48,930 nt of DNA. Origin: a virus. The notes below the pieces were generated by a model. That model was given only the letters and a program-made list of their open reading frames with translations, ran no database searches and was not told the DNA's origin. The translations under genes and the position numbers were made by a program. Where the stretch lies: positions 1 through 48,930 of IMG/VR virus record IMGVR_UViG_3300031687_000023; one strand, 5' to 3'. Below are positions 41,457-48,930 of the stretch, piece after piece. Each line of letters begins with the position of its first letter. Position 1 is the stretch's first letter.

Positions 41457-41943
41457 TACACTCAGCCAATACAAGTGCCGTGTAGCTACCACCAGGGAAT
41501 GACTTACTGCCACCGTACACTGCAGATGCTTCAGAAGAGAACCATGTAGATCCAGCGATAGTCAGGTCGTACTGGGTAGTAGAACCGTATAGTATCTTAC
41601 CTGTCTCATACGCAGCCATACCAGCATCAGTAGTTTTAGTAACTGTTGTAGAACCAGTCCATGTTACCGCATCATTTAATGTAGGGCTTGAGCTGAACGC
41701 AGTAGGCGTAGTTACCTTAGCTGTGTATGAATCAGCCAGAGTTACGTCATATCGCACAACAGGAACAACACCACCGTCAGCAGAAGCTGTACTTAGTTTA
41801 CCGGGTAATGGGTTACCAAATACACCGTTAGTGTCAGTTGTGATAAGACACCTAGTCTGAACATTACCCACTATTGGGGTCTCTGTTGCATACGCTGGTG
41901 AGCAAGCTGTAAGTGCTACGCTTAATACTATTAACTTCTTCAT
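41446..41943 (-). CDS. Exported beta-rich protein, possible lipoprotein, 165 aa
   Basis: The start MKKLIVLSVALTACSPAYA is a signal peptide that also contains LTAC, a good lipobox, so it could be a lipoprotein (Cys14) or be cut after AYA. The mature protein is Thr/Ser-rich with many strands, reminiscent of pilin- or coat-like beta sandwiches. One Cys pair (CLITTD and ECIAK) may bond. Overlaps the next gene (41082-41456) by 11 bases. It lies in the exported cassette; outer-membrane or o-spanin roles are only suggestions. Confidence 0.62.
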   Translation of the reverse strand: MKKLIVLSVALTACSPAYATETPIVGNVQTRCLITTDTNGVFGNPLPGKLSTASADGGVVPVVRYDVTLADSYTAKVTTPTAFSSSPTLNDAVTWTGSTTVTKTTDAGMAAYETGKILYGSTTQYDLTIAGSTWFSSEASAVYGGSKSFPGGSYTALVLAECIAK

Positions 41944-41946
41944 ACG

Positions 41947-42807
41947 TTATTCCTTTGGTTCATACTGCATACCCACCATCTTGGTGTGTAATATTTGCTG
42001 TGCCAGTCCTGCTCTAGCGCCTTTCTTGTTATCAGGCAGGTTACCTCCATCGAGAACAACTGTCTCTTTGTAGACACCACCTGCTAACTTCTTATCGTAA
42101 TATGGATTCATGTTACTGCTTCTAGTTAAAGCATACATTAATAGGTTTTGGGATATAACGTTAGCAGAGAGTGCTGAATCATCCACACTGCTTAGTATCT
42201 TCTCTAATCTATCACTGTCTTCATCCTCGTCCTGCTTTTCATCTTCTTCCAGATCTGCCTTCTCTTCCAGCACATCCGTAATATTCTTGTCGTCCATTGG
42301 GTCATAGACAGTATCATCAATCTTACCCATCATACCTAACACTGCATCAGTGTAACCAGGACATGAAGGATCTGACATAGGGGTTAAACAATCGTTATTA
42401 TACTTATAGCTATAAACTACATTAGCATCTACCACTGATCCAGTCCCTTCAACATCTATAGAACCATCACCCCATAACTCTATAGGTAGGTTATCTATGA
42501 TGAAACCCTTTGTAATAGGTATACCTCCTGGTAACCCACTCCAATCATCTGTCTCAGAGAAGATGTAACCTCCTCCTACTTTCTTATTCCTAACATGGAC
42601 TACCATGTCGTCTTCTGTATTTTTAACAGGTGTGTACTGGTAGAACACTCCGTTAATTCGTAGACCTCTAGTATTACCTGGGCCTATACCATTCATACCC
42701 CACGTATGGCCTGCTCCTGCCATGTTACCGCTAATCCCATACAGATACTCACTGTGAGCACTTGTAGCGTAGAGAGCTAGCAAGGCTACAGCAATTAGCT
42801 TCTTCAT
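41947..42807 (-). CDS. Secreted protein with glycine-rich N-terminal domain, 286 aa
   Basis: Signal peptide MKKLIAVALLALYATSAHS is followed by a Gly/aromatic-rich domain (YLYGISGNMAGAGHTWGMNG, then GLRINGVFYQYTPV). Two Cys lie in NNDCLTPMSDPSCPGY (about 155-165), and an acidic helical stretch (EEKADLEEDEKQDEDEDSD) follows. It overlaps the 175-aa gene by ATGA, so they are translationally coupled. No family recognised; an envelope or virion-surface role is inferred from export and the fibre genes upstream. Confidence 0.65.
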   Translation of the reverse strand: MKKLIAVALLALYATSAHSEYLYGISGNMAGAGHTWGMNGIGPGNTRGLRINGVFYQYTPVKNTEDDMVVHVRNKKVGGGYIFSETDDWSGLPGGIPITKGFIIDNLPIELWGDGSIDVEGTGSVVDANVVYSYKYNNDCLTPMSDPSCPGYTDAVLGMMGKIDDTVYDPMDDKNITDVLEEKADLEEDEKQDEDEDSDRLEKILSSVDDSALSANVISQNLLMYALTRSSNMNPYYDKKLAGGVYKETVVLDGGNLPDNKKGARAGLAQQILHTKMVGMQYEPKE

Positions 42808-43331
42808 AAGAGTAGCAACAATCCTAGTAGAGATCCACCTAAGCCAAGAAGGAACCTTTTGGTACCATCCTCTTCCATTGCTTCTTCTTTAGGTATTGCA
42901 CCCTCATCGTTCTCCCAAGCTATCTTAGCATCAGTACCTATAATACCGTTATAAGGGCAAGGAGTACCTGCCATTATCATAGCATCAAAGACCCTAAGGT
43001 CTTGGCATAGGACTGATACTGCAGCTACTTTCATACCCATATCGTATAAGGTCTTTGCATTTTTCAATCGTTCACAGTTAAGGTCACGAGTTGTAGTACC
43101 TGCTGAGATACCTAGGATCTGGGTTTGAACTGCACCTGCCACTCCGACTGTACATGAGTCAGAGTTACTACCACCAAGGGACGGTGATATGGCAGAAGGA
43201 GGAGGCGACTTAAGTGTAGTAGTTACTTCACCTGTAGTGTGAACTGTACTCTTAGTAGTAGAGTCAGTCACGATAGGCTCAGCATGAGCCAGTACAGGTA
43301 ATAGCAAGACTAACCATATCGCCTTACGCAT
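42804..43331 (-). CDS. Exported protein with C-terminal membrane anchor, 175 aa
   Basis: Signal peptide (RKAIWLVLLLPVLAHA) leads to a Thr/Ser/Pro-rich segment, a Cys-bearing domain (SCTVGVAGA, DLNCERLK, SVLCQDLRV, TPCPYNG), and a C-terminal hydrophobic anchor (FLLGLGGSLLGLLLLL). This makes it a periplasmic domain held in the inner membrane. The four conserved-looking Cys suggest two disulfides. First of the five exported proteins; its start overlaps the upstream DUF6447-like stop (TAATG). Confidence 0.65.
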   Translation of the reverse strand: MRKAIWLVLLLPVLAHAEPIVTDSTTKSTVHTTGEVTTTLKSPPPSAISPSLGGSNSDSCTVGVAGAVQTQILGISAGTTTRDLNCERLKNAKTLYDMGMKVAAVSVLCQDLRVFDAMIMAGTPCPYNGIIGTDAKIAWENDEGAIPKEEAMEEDGTKRFLLGLGGSLLGLLLLL

Positions 43332-43552
43332 TATGCAGCTACTTCTTCAGGTACGGCTAACAGAGCGTGTTCAAGCATACGAACAAACGCATCCTTACCT
43401 ACGGTCAGCTGATCTAAATTGAACTGAGTAGAGTTGATCTTACGATCAAGGTCTGCACAATGATTGACCATAGCCTGTTGCTCTGGTGTCATATCTTCAA
43501 ATACATATTCAACATCGTTTACTGTAATGGGAGTTGTTTTTTTCTCGCCCAT
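43331..43552 (-). CDS. DUF6447-like small phage protein, 73 aa
   Basis: The layout (PITVNDVEYVFEDMTPEQQAM, a helical CADLDRKINSTQFNLDQL, then VGKDAFVRMLEHAL) matches a family of small phage proteins with a 'beta hairpin plus two helices' form, which often lie near tail fibre genes. No enzyme motif. Function of the family is unknown. It is translationally coupled to the exported-protein cassette. Confidence 0.6.
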   Translation of the reverse strand: MGEKKTTPITVNDVEYVFEDMTPEQQAMVNHCADLDRKINSTQFNLDQLTVGKDAFVRMLEHALLAVPEEVAA

Positions 43553-43591
43553 GGGTAAATCCTCTTAATTAAGTTTAACTTCTAGTTACTA

Positions 43592-43918
43592 CTAAGCTGT
43601 AAACGGGGTATCCCAAGCTGTGGGAGGTGTTTGCGACTTTGTAATTTGTGTGGCTACCTTACCTTCTACACGGGTCACTTCTGCTGCGCCTAGAGTGGAG
43701 TGAACCCAACCTAGTACAGTAGCTTCTGTGAGGGCTGCATAGGCAGTATATCCTGCTGCTGAGGCATCAGGAGTATAAGACTCCATACCTGATACAGCTC
43801 CTGTATGGTCAACACCATCTACGGTTGTAGTATCTGATGCTGTCCAAGCTGCGTTAATTACGCCCTTGTCTGCATCTGTGTTGTGTTCTACGTTGGTGAT
43901 CTTCCAAGTTACTGGCAT
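43592..43918 (-). CDS. Small virion-associated phage protein, 108 aa (DUF7936-like)
   Basis: The sequence (MPVTWKITNVEHNTDADKG, then VINAAWTASDTTTVDGV, and VLGWVHSTLGAAEVTRVEG) follows a pattern common near tail fibre genes of marine phages (a W-rich N-terminal strand and a late LGW helix). Probably a small fibre accessory or baseplate-like protein. The role of the family is not known to me. Confidence 0.62.
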   Translation of the reverse strand: MPVTWKITNVEHNTDADKGVINAAWTASDTTTVDGVDHTGAVSGMESYTPDASAAGYTAYAALTEATVLGWVHSTLGAAEVTRVEGKVATQITKSQTPPTAWDTPFTA

Positions 43919-43944
43919 AACTGTGTTCCTTTATGGTTAAATTG

Positions 43945-44151
43945 TTACTCACCTAAGTCTGGCGGTGCTTGTTGTGGTGTATGTGTACTAGCGATAACAT
44001 TGTCTACCAACGTGTAAGTGTAGTCCCAATCCAATGGGGGTCCTACCACTGCAGTTAGAGATCTTGCTTCAATATCTGACTCATGACCTGCCGTGTCATT
44101 ACAGGTTAGCGCAAGGCTTCCGTCTGGTAAAAATAAATAATATTCTATCAT
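43945..44151 (-). CDS. Small fibre-adjacent protein, 68 aa
   Basis: The protein begins MIEYYLFLPDGSLALTC and ends TPQQAPPDLGE. It overlaps the end of the fibre gene at 44148 (ATGA). The short strand-rich form and place resemble tail-fibre assembly or fibre-tip cap proteins. No firm family. Confidence 0.6.
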   Translation of the reverse strand: MIEYYLFLPDGSLALTCNDTAGHESDIEARSLTAVVGPPLDWDYTYTLVDNVIASTHTPQQAPPDLGE

Positions 44152-45791
44152 GCTATTAAGTTACTCCCTTCTACAATTATGTACCACATACCACCGCCAT
44201 TATAAGTTCCAGCGTATTTTGATATTGTTATATTGTCAGTGTCAACACGACCTATAACCCAACCACCTGAAGTTCCACTTGTGTGGTTCTGTACAAACAC
44301 TGAATGTAGCCCGCCAGAACCATTGCCATATGTCCCTTCATGCACAGCTCCATAACTTGTCATGATACCATAGTGCTGCATAGCACATCTTATATTCATA
44401 CTGGACGCATTTGAGTGATTAACTGTAACCGAGACTGTTCCGTTACCTGCAATGTTGCCTGAGTACACTCTACGACCTACGCCATTTTGAGTGAACTGGT
44501 GGTTACCTATTATAGCTATACCGCCGCCCTCAACCTCAAGCCTTTCCGCTGGTGATGTAGTACCAATACCAACATTACCACCAAACGGACTTAACGCTAA
44601 ATCCCAGTTAGCTGTAGCAGGTCCATTGGTTACTTGTAAACCTACACCATTACCTCCATTGACTTGTGCAACTAAAAGGTTTGTGCTGTTAGTTGCGTTT
44701 GGTTGGAGTTTTAATACTGCTTCTGAAAGCATGCTAGCTTTATCTGTGGCGTTACCGCCAGCTGAATTGTACACGTGTAGTTTAGCTGCGGGTGATCCAG
44801 TACCAACACCGACACCGCCATCTGAACCCTGAACGAACAGCGCGTGAGTGGCGGTGTCCGATTCAACGCGGAAGTCTAAGGTACCACCACTGTCATTAAC
44901 AACTAGTTCGTTTATTCCATACGTTAAGTAGTTATAAATAGCTGCTGTGTTATCTATGTCCAACACTGTATCTACAACACATCCCGTCCAAGAGTTGTTC
45001 GCAACGACACGTCTTCCTCTGGTAGTAAGGAATGAGTTGTTTGCACCTGAGTCAAAATGTGTCTGGTTAAGCCGCTTTGTATCACCTACTGCAGCTCCAA
45101 CTTCACCTCCCATTACAACAAGAGGTGCTGTACCTGCACTGCCACCGGGTGTTCCACCAATGCGTACCCTATCCGTACTAGCATCAACGAATAACATGTG
45201 AGTGTTTGCATTAGACTCAACTCTAAAGTCAGCATCTACTCCACCTTCGTTGAAGACTGCATGACCCCCTGTAGAAGGGCTTGTTACGAGAGCACCTGCA
45301 GTGCTAACGCTTAGTACTTCACCTGTTCCATCTGAATCCTCTAAGGCAAGCTTATGGGTAGACTGATAGTTTTTCCAAGTCCAACTTCCTGTATTAGAAC
45401 CCACCTGTAAGTAAGCGTTCCCTGCACCGCCTTGAATTGAAAGCCCATCGTCACCCACTATAGTACCCGCAACATTTATTGCTGCACCGAACGTAGCGCC
45501 TACATTAAACGTAGTTGCACCAGTTACAGTACCACCAGCTTTAGGCAAGGCACTACCTGCTGTAGTAGTAGTAGATGTTAGTACTGAGTCACGAGCAGCT
45601 ATATCAACACCATCAACAGTCCCAGGTAATGATAAGTTACCAGAACTATCCACAGTCAACTGCTCTTGGTTAGCTATACCTAAGTCAGTACGGCCTACTG
45701 AACCCTTACGTGCAGAGTGAGCATCAACCTTACTAGCCTTGACTTCACCATCAGCACTTAATAGATCTGCTAAAAATCTTGCCTTAGACAT
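44148..45791 (-). CDS. Tail fibre-like protein, 547 aa
   Basis: The middle and C-terminal regions contain fibre repeats such as NVGIGTTSPAERLEVEGGG, VGVGTGSPAAKLHVYN and two DFRVES-type blocks with THMLFVDAS / THALFVQGS. The C-terminal 110 residues (TVSVTVNHSN... WYIIVEGSNL) are likely the receptor-binding or cap region. The N terminus (MSKARFLADLLSADGEVKAS) resembles phage-fibre attachment starts. It would mediate host adsorption. Paralogous to the fibre at 46076 in the repeats. Confidence 0.8.
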   Translation of the reverse strand: MSKARFLADLLSADGEVKASKVDAHSARKGSVGRTDLGIANQEQLTVDSSGNLSLPGTVDGVDIAARDSVLTSTTTTAGSALPKAGGTVTGATTFNVGATFGAAINVAGTIVGDDGLSIQGGAGNAYLQVGSNTGSWTWKNYQSTHKLALEDSDGTGEVLSVSTAGALVTSPSTGGHAVFNEGGVDADFRVESNANTHMLFVDASTDRVRIGGTPGGSAGTAPLVVMGGEVGAAVGDTKRLNQTHFDSGANNSFLTTRGRRVVANNSWTGCVVDTVLDIDNTAAIYNYLTYGINELVVNDSGGTLDFRVESDTATHALFVQGSDGGVGVGTGSPAAKLHVYNSAGGNATDKASMLSEAVLKLQPNATNSTNLLVAQVNGGNGVGLQVTNGPATANWDLALSPFGGNVGIGTTSPAERLEVEGGGIAIIGNHQFTQNGVGRRVYSGNIAGNGTVSVTVNHSNASSMNIRCAMQHYGIMTSYGAVHEGTYGNGSGGLHSVFVQNHTSGTSGGWVIGRVDTDNITISKYAGTYNGGGMWYIIVEGSNLIA

Positions 45792-45794
45792 TGA

Positions 45795-46061
45795 CTACTC
45801 TCCTTCTAGTGCTGCGTCAGATTCTATCTGACGTTCCGCTGCGGACTGAATATCGGCTGCTAAGACTACTGCTTCTTTATCTGCTGGTATAGAGGTAATA
45901 GCAGGGTCAGCTGTCATCCTAGCCACCTCTGCATCATAAATCTCATCCATAGCAATTCTGCATCGGTTGTGTACTGCGTTCTCTGCCCATTCTTGTGGGG
46001 AGGCTGCAACAAAAGCTAATGCTTTTTCTTGTGCTGTTGTAAGTGTGATCGTGATGTTCAT
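45795..46061 (-). CDS. Small phage protein between fibre genes, 88 aa
   Basis: The sequence (MNITITLTTAQEKALAFVA, then WAENAVHNRCRIAMDEIYDAE) is a strand followed by helices, a small protein type often found next to fibre genes in phages. No function known. AAAGGA site lies before the start; spacing to both fibre genes is tight. Confidence 0.65.
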   Translation of the reverse strand: MNITITLTTAQEKALAFVAASPQEWAENAVHNRCRIAMDEIYDAEVARMTADPAITSIPADKEAVVLAADIQSAAERQIESDAALEGE

Positions 46062-46075
46062 TAGTTGTTCCTTTG

Positions 46076-48232
46076 TTATCCGATTAAGTAGCCATCTATA
46101 TGTGAGTAAGTGCCACTGTAGAGCTGTTGTATTGTTGAGGTTATATTAGAATATGCGTAAAACTCAACATAGTCGTTTGTAGCCAATGCCATTGTCGCAG
46201 TCACTACTGTTTGACGCCAAGGGCCATCACCTTGAGCCATACTATTAGATCCTACATATATTACCCCATTCCTATATATCTTGAATTGAATATCACCTGT
46301 GGTCTGTCCACTCATGGCATTTAAGCAAAAGTGGTAGCTCCCTGTTACAGGAGCAACGAATTTATTATTCGCGTAATCAAAGTGACCTCCAACATTTAAG
46401 TTATTAGACCACCCAGTGATTTTATTATTACCAGATGTTTCAATATAATGACCACTCTTTGTTGAGTTGAAAGCAGGCTGATACGGCTTGGTTACTATGC
46501 CAGATGAGTCTATAGACATAGCGTTAATTTGATTACCACCATCGCTCTCTAGTGATTTAAACTCAAATCCACCTCGAGTTGTTGCGTTACCTCGTGACCA
46601 AAAACGTGCATTGGTTCCAGCATAGTCAGCAATGAGTCCAGATGTGCCACTTGCAGGTGCGTTAGGGATATAACTATCTATCAATAGACCGCCACTTGAG
46701 ATATGAAGGGCTTCTGTAGGAGAGCTAGTACCAATACCCACGTTGCCAGATGAGTCTATTCTCATGCGTTCTGAGCCTACAGTGTGTAACTGTAAATTAC
46801 CCGCCCCCCCTCGAATCCTCTCGCTATAATCCGTATCATCAGTGTCCTTGAAATCAATCCAACTATCCACACCAGCAGCAGACACCATTTCCATCATGCC
46901 GTAGGAACTGTTATACATGCCTAAATGGACACCCTTTGCTGCCTGCCCGTTCTCCGCAGCTCCTGCCACATGAAGAGCTGATTCTGGAGTACTAGTACCA
47001 ATACCCAAGCTCTCAGCCGAAGCATCCCAGAATAACTTAGCGTTACCTGAGTCATCGTAGAGGCTAACGTCACCAAGTCCGTTAACTGTTAAGCTATTAC
47101 CATAGAAGCCTTTTACATTCATAGCTCCTGCTGCTGTCAGGTTACTGCTTTGTGCAGAGTTATCTACTGTTAAGGCGTATGTGTTAGCACTTCTTGAAGT
47201 TTCACGCCCTGTTATGTTCAAACCCGTAGTAGCTGCTAACCATTGTAGTGACGGAGTTGTGCCTGTGTCTTCGTAGAATGATATGTCTCCGTTGTTGGCT
47301 ATTTTAAGTCTATCGTTTCCCACGGTACTGAGTGTCAATGACGCGGCACTAAGGTCTGTTTCTATTTTAGTCTTAGGGAAAGATGAAGTAGCTACGAAGT
47401 CTATGGAAGCCACACCATTACCTGTGTTCTCGCTTACCGTAATCTTTGAAGTAGTACCTGTCTCAACAACCAACCCATCAGCCGTTACAGTGCCACTAAT
47501 ATCGACACCGATGGATGTGGTGGCTAGTTTTTGTGCGCTGTCATGGTATAAATTTACTGAGCCGTTAGTATTAGCCTCTACCATCCACTCAAAAGATGGC
47601 GAACTACTAGCTAATCCAACCTTAGCCCCATTAGATTGTAAAACTAAGTCACCATCACCAATCTCAGTAATGTATGAGTTACTCCCATCATGGTAAATCT
47701 CTAAATCCCCACCAGTACCAAACTTAGCCTTGACGTTATCACCATGTAGGGTGTCGCCTGTCATAGTGCCGCCAGCTAGTGGCAGTTTAGTAGCTATACT
47801 ATTAGTAACCGTAGTAGAGAAGTTAGCATCATCACCAAGAGCAGCAGCTAACTCGTTAAGAGTATCTAGAGCTGCAGGAGATGAGTCTACTAGAGCATTT
47901 ACCGCATTAGTCACTAGTGTATCAGAGGCTGCCTTAGTGTAATGAGCAGCATCAGATTCTGTCTTACTATAGTGATCAGCTAATACAAAGGTCTTAAGTG
48001 AGATTACTGTAACTTCGTCATCCAAAGATAATGCTATTCCAAAGGTAATACTATTACCGTTAGTAGCAGTGTAGTCTGTGACATCGGTGAGGATGATACC
48101 GTTTACCCTGACTTCCACAAAGGTAGATACATAGCTAAGACCTGTCTTAACCGTCTGTCCTGCTGTAGCCAAGAAGGAGACCTTCTCTTGCGTCTTACGA
48201 CTTAGCTTGGCACTTCTACCTAAGTAGCTCAT
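46076..48232 (-). CDS. Tail fibre protein with C1q-like C terminus, 718 aa
   Basis: The N terminus (SYLGRSAKLSRKTQEKVSFL and VEVRVNGIILT...YTATNGNSITF) is the segment of phage fibre proteins seen in marine podoviruses; AAGGTMTGD-type and HDGSNSYI blocks follow. Repeats SLGIGTSTPESALHVAG and NVGIGTSSPTEALHISSGG make the shaft. The last ~135 residues (HFDYANNKFVAPVTGSYHFC ... DGYLIG) look like a C1q/TNF-type jelly-roll, a plausible receptor-binding head. It would be a main host-range determinant. Confidence 0.83.
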   Translation of the reverse strand: MSYLGRSAKLSRKTQEKVSFLATAGQTVKTGLSYVSTFVEVRVNGIILTDVTDYTATNGNSITFGIALSLDDEVTVISLKTFVLADHYSKTESDAAHYTKAASDTLVTNAVNALVDSSPAALDTLNELAAALGDDANFSTTVTNSIATKLPLAGGTMTGDTLHGDNVKAKFGTGGDLEIYHDGSNSYITEIGDGDLVLQSNGAKVGLASSSPSFEWMVEANTNGSVNLYHDSAQKLATTSIGVDISGTVTADGLVVETGTTSKITVSENTGNGVASIDFVATSSFPKTKIETDLSAASLTLSTVGNDRLKIANNGDISFYEDTGTTPSLQWLAATTGLNITGRETSRSANTYALTVDNSAQSSNLTAAGAMNVKGFYGNSLTVNGLGDVSLYDDSGNAKLFWDASAESLGIGTSTPESALHVAGAAENGQAAKGVHLGMYNSSYGMMEMVSAAGVDSWIDFKDTDDTDYSERIRGGAGNLQLHTVGSERMRIDSSGNVGIGTSSPTEALHISSGGLLIDSYIPNAPASGTSGLIADYAGTNARFWSRGNATTRGGFEFKSLESDGGNQINAMSIDSSGIVTKPYQPAFNSTKSGHYIETSGNNKITGWSNNLNVGGHFDYANNKFVAPVTGSYHFCLNAMSGQTTGDIQFKIYRNGVIYVGSNSMAQGDGPWRQTVVTATMALATNDYVEFYAYSNITSTIQQLYSGTYSHIDGYLIG

Positions 48233-48235
48233 TCC

Positions 48236-48928
48236 TTACTCTCCTGATGCAGCTACGACAGCTGCAGGTGTGGCATCAACAACAGCTTGAGCTTCTGCCC
48301 TCTCTGTAGTATCTGTAGTTATTAGCGGATTAGTAACTGTGCTTACTGTAGCAACTGCTTCTATATCATCAGAGTATATCGTAATCTCAACTGTAGCATC
48401 AACTGGTTCAATGGCTGTCTGAGTAATAACAGAAGCTACTACAATGTCCATCTCCTCAGTATCTTCATTCCAGACTTCTTCACCTGTAACTTGCATCTCG
48501 GTTAACTCTTCACGTCCATCAGCTACTACATACTTAGCTAGTCGGGTGACTGCTGTGTTGTATTCAGCTAGCTGCGAAGCGAATAGCTTGTCTGCTGCTG
48601 CGGTGAGGATCTCTGCGGGTACTTCAGCTAGTGTAGTGCCTCCAGTGATGCTCTTAGGGAAAGCAGCCTTAACAGCAGCTACGTGAGCAGCTTGAGTTCC
48701 ATCAGCAATCATGTCTAGTTGGTCGCCTGTGGAAGCGTACCCATCTGGGCCAGTGCGTAGGGCTACATAGTCAGGAGCTATTACGTCAGCACCCTCAGGG
48801 GTGTTACCTTCGTTGATCCAGTCTAATAGCTCTTGGTAGTCTCTGTTAGCTGGGTCGTTGGGTACTGACATGTTGCCGTTGATTAGGTAGCCACCATTCT
48901 CATGTAGTTTTACTGTCTCAATAGTCAT
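48236..48928 (-). CDS. Fibre-associated phage protein (XkdW/DUF4376-like), 230 aa
   Basis: The start (MTIETVKLHENGGYLINGNM, DPANRDYQELLDWINEGNTP) has the xxYxxLLxWIxxGNTPEP pattern found in phage proteins encoded next to tail fibres. The middle is helical (AAFPKSITGG, ILTAAADKLFASQLAEYN) and the C terminus is Ala/Val/Thr-rich. The ATG is at 48928, two bases from the window end, so its ribosome site cannot be seen and a longer start cannot be excluded. Confidence 0.65.
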   Translation of the reverse strand: MTIETVKLHENGGYLINGNMSVPNDPANRDYQELLDWINEGNTPEGADVIAPDYVALRTGPDGYASTGDQLDMIADGTQAAHVAAVKAAFPKSITGGTTLAEVPAEILTAAADKLFASQLAEYNTAVTRLAKYVVADGREELTEMQVTGEEVWNEDTEEMDIVVASVITQTAIEPVDATVEITIYSDDIEAVATVSTVTNPLITTDTTERAEAQAVVDATPAAVVAASGE

Positions 48929-48930
48929 GT

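Noticed and set aside
1-48930. tRNA genes, integrase, transposase, repressor/lysogeny module
   Set aside because: I saw no cloverleaf-like sequence and no recombinase or repressor motif; the content fits a strictly lytic phage. A tRNA scan would settle the first point.

Overview
The window is a gene-dense, mosaic segment of a lytic, N4-like (Schitoviridae-type) podovirus genome, probably infecting a Gram-negative, possibly marine, bacterium. The assignment rests on several independent hallmarks. There is a 3151-residue minus-strand protein whose centre carries the four motifs of an N4-type virion RNA polymerase (vRNAP). There is an N4-type major capsid protein next to scaffold and portal genes. 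There is an adjacent pair of MoxR-type AAA+ ATPase and von Willebrand A protein, as in N4. Finally, the replication block is followed by the vRNAP gene in the opposite orientation. Both window ends cut through the genome: terminase, the N4-type RNAP1/RNAP2 and a stand-alone helicase are not seen here. The host cannot be fixed from sequence alone.

Layout. Positions 45-2249 hold early accessory genes on the plus strand, including a Tad2-like (anti-Thoeris) fusion protein and a deoxynucleoside monophosphate kinase, closed by a factor-independent terminator. Positions 2296-6150 hold the MoxR/VWA block. Positions 6180-7732 hold small genes, including a SleB-type cell-wall hydrolase and several very small ORFs. 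Positions 7723-7867 are a repeat-bearing, structured, mostly non-coding stretch before the replication genes. Positions 7868-16787 carry a family A DNA polymerase divided over two ORFs with a third ORF between them, a PD-(D/E)XK Fe-S nuclease, an ATPase-primase fusion, a RecA-like P-loop ATPase, a probable ssDNA-binding protein and a RusA-like resolvase. A small membrane protein (16784-16948) ends the plus-strand block and overlaps the end of the vRNAP gene.

From 16945 to the right end everything is on the minus strand. Reading in the direction of transcription (right to left) there are tail fibres and accessory proteins (48928-43592), a cassette of signal-peptide proteins (43331-41082), a membrane/coiled-coil protein, an HTH-phosphoesterase, lysis genes (38811-37705), portal, scaffold and capsid (37638-32797, ending in a UUCG-loop terminator), then virion proteins and finally the giant vRNAP.

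The most interesting regulatory signal is a set of three plus-strand hairpins (2296-2310, 6149-6163, 11000-11012). They share a GTGC-TCC-GCAC core while the outer stem pairs covary, and each lies just ahead of a gene block. On the template strand the loop reads GGA, which matches the known design of N4 vRNAP promoters. The vRNAP injected with the DNA would therefore be expected to fire these plus-strand blocks, while late minus-strand genes show sigma70-like promoters. Other unusual points are the divided DNA polymerase, a zinc-protease motif fused behind the vRNAP core, helically phased direct repeats before the polymerase, and a five-gene secreted-protein cassette.
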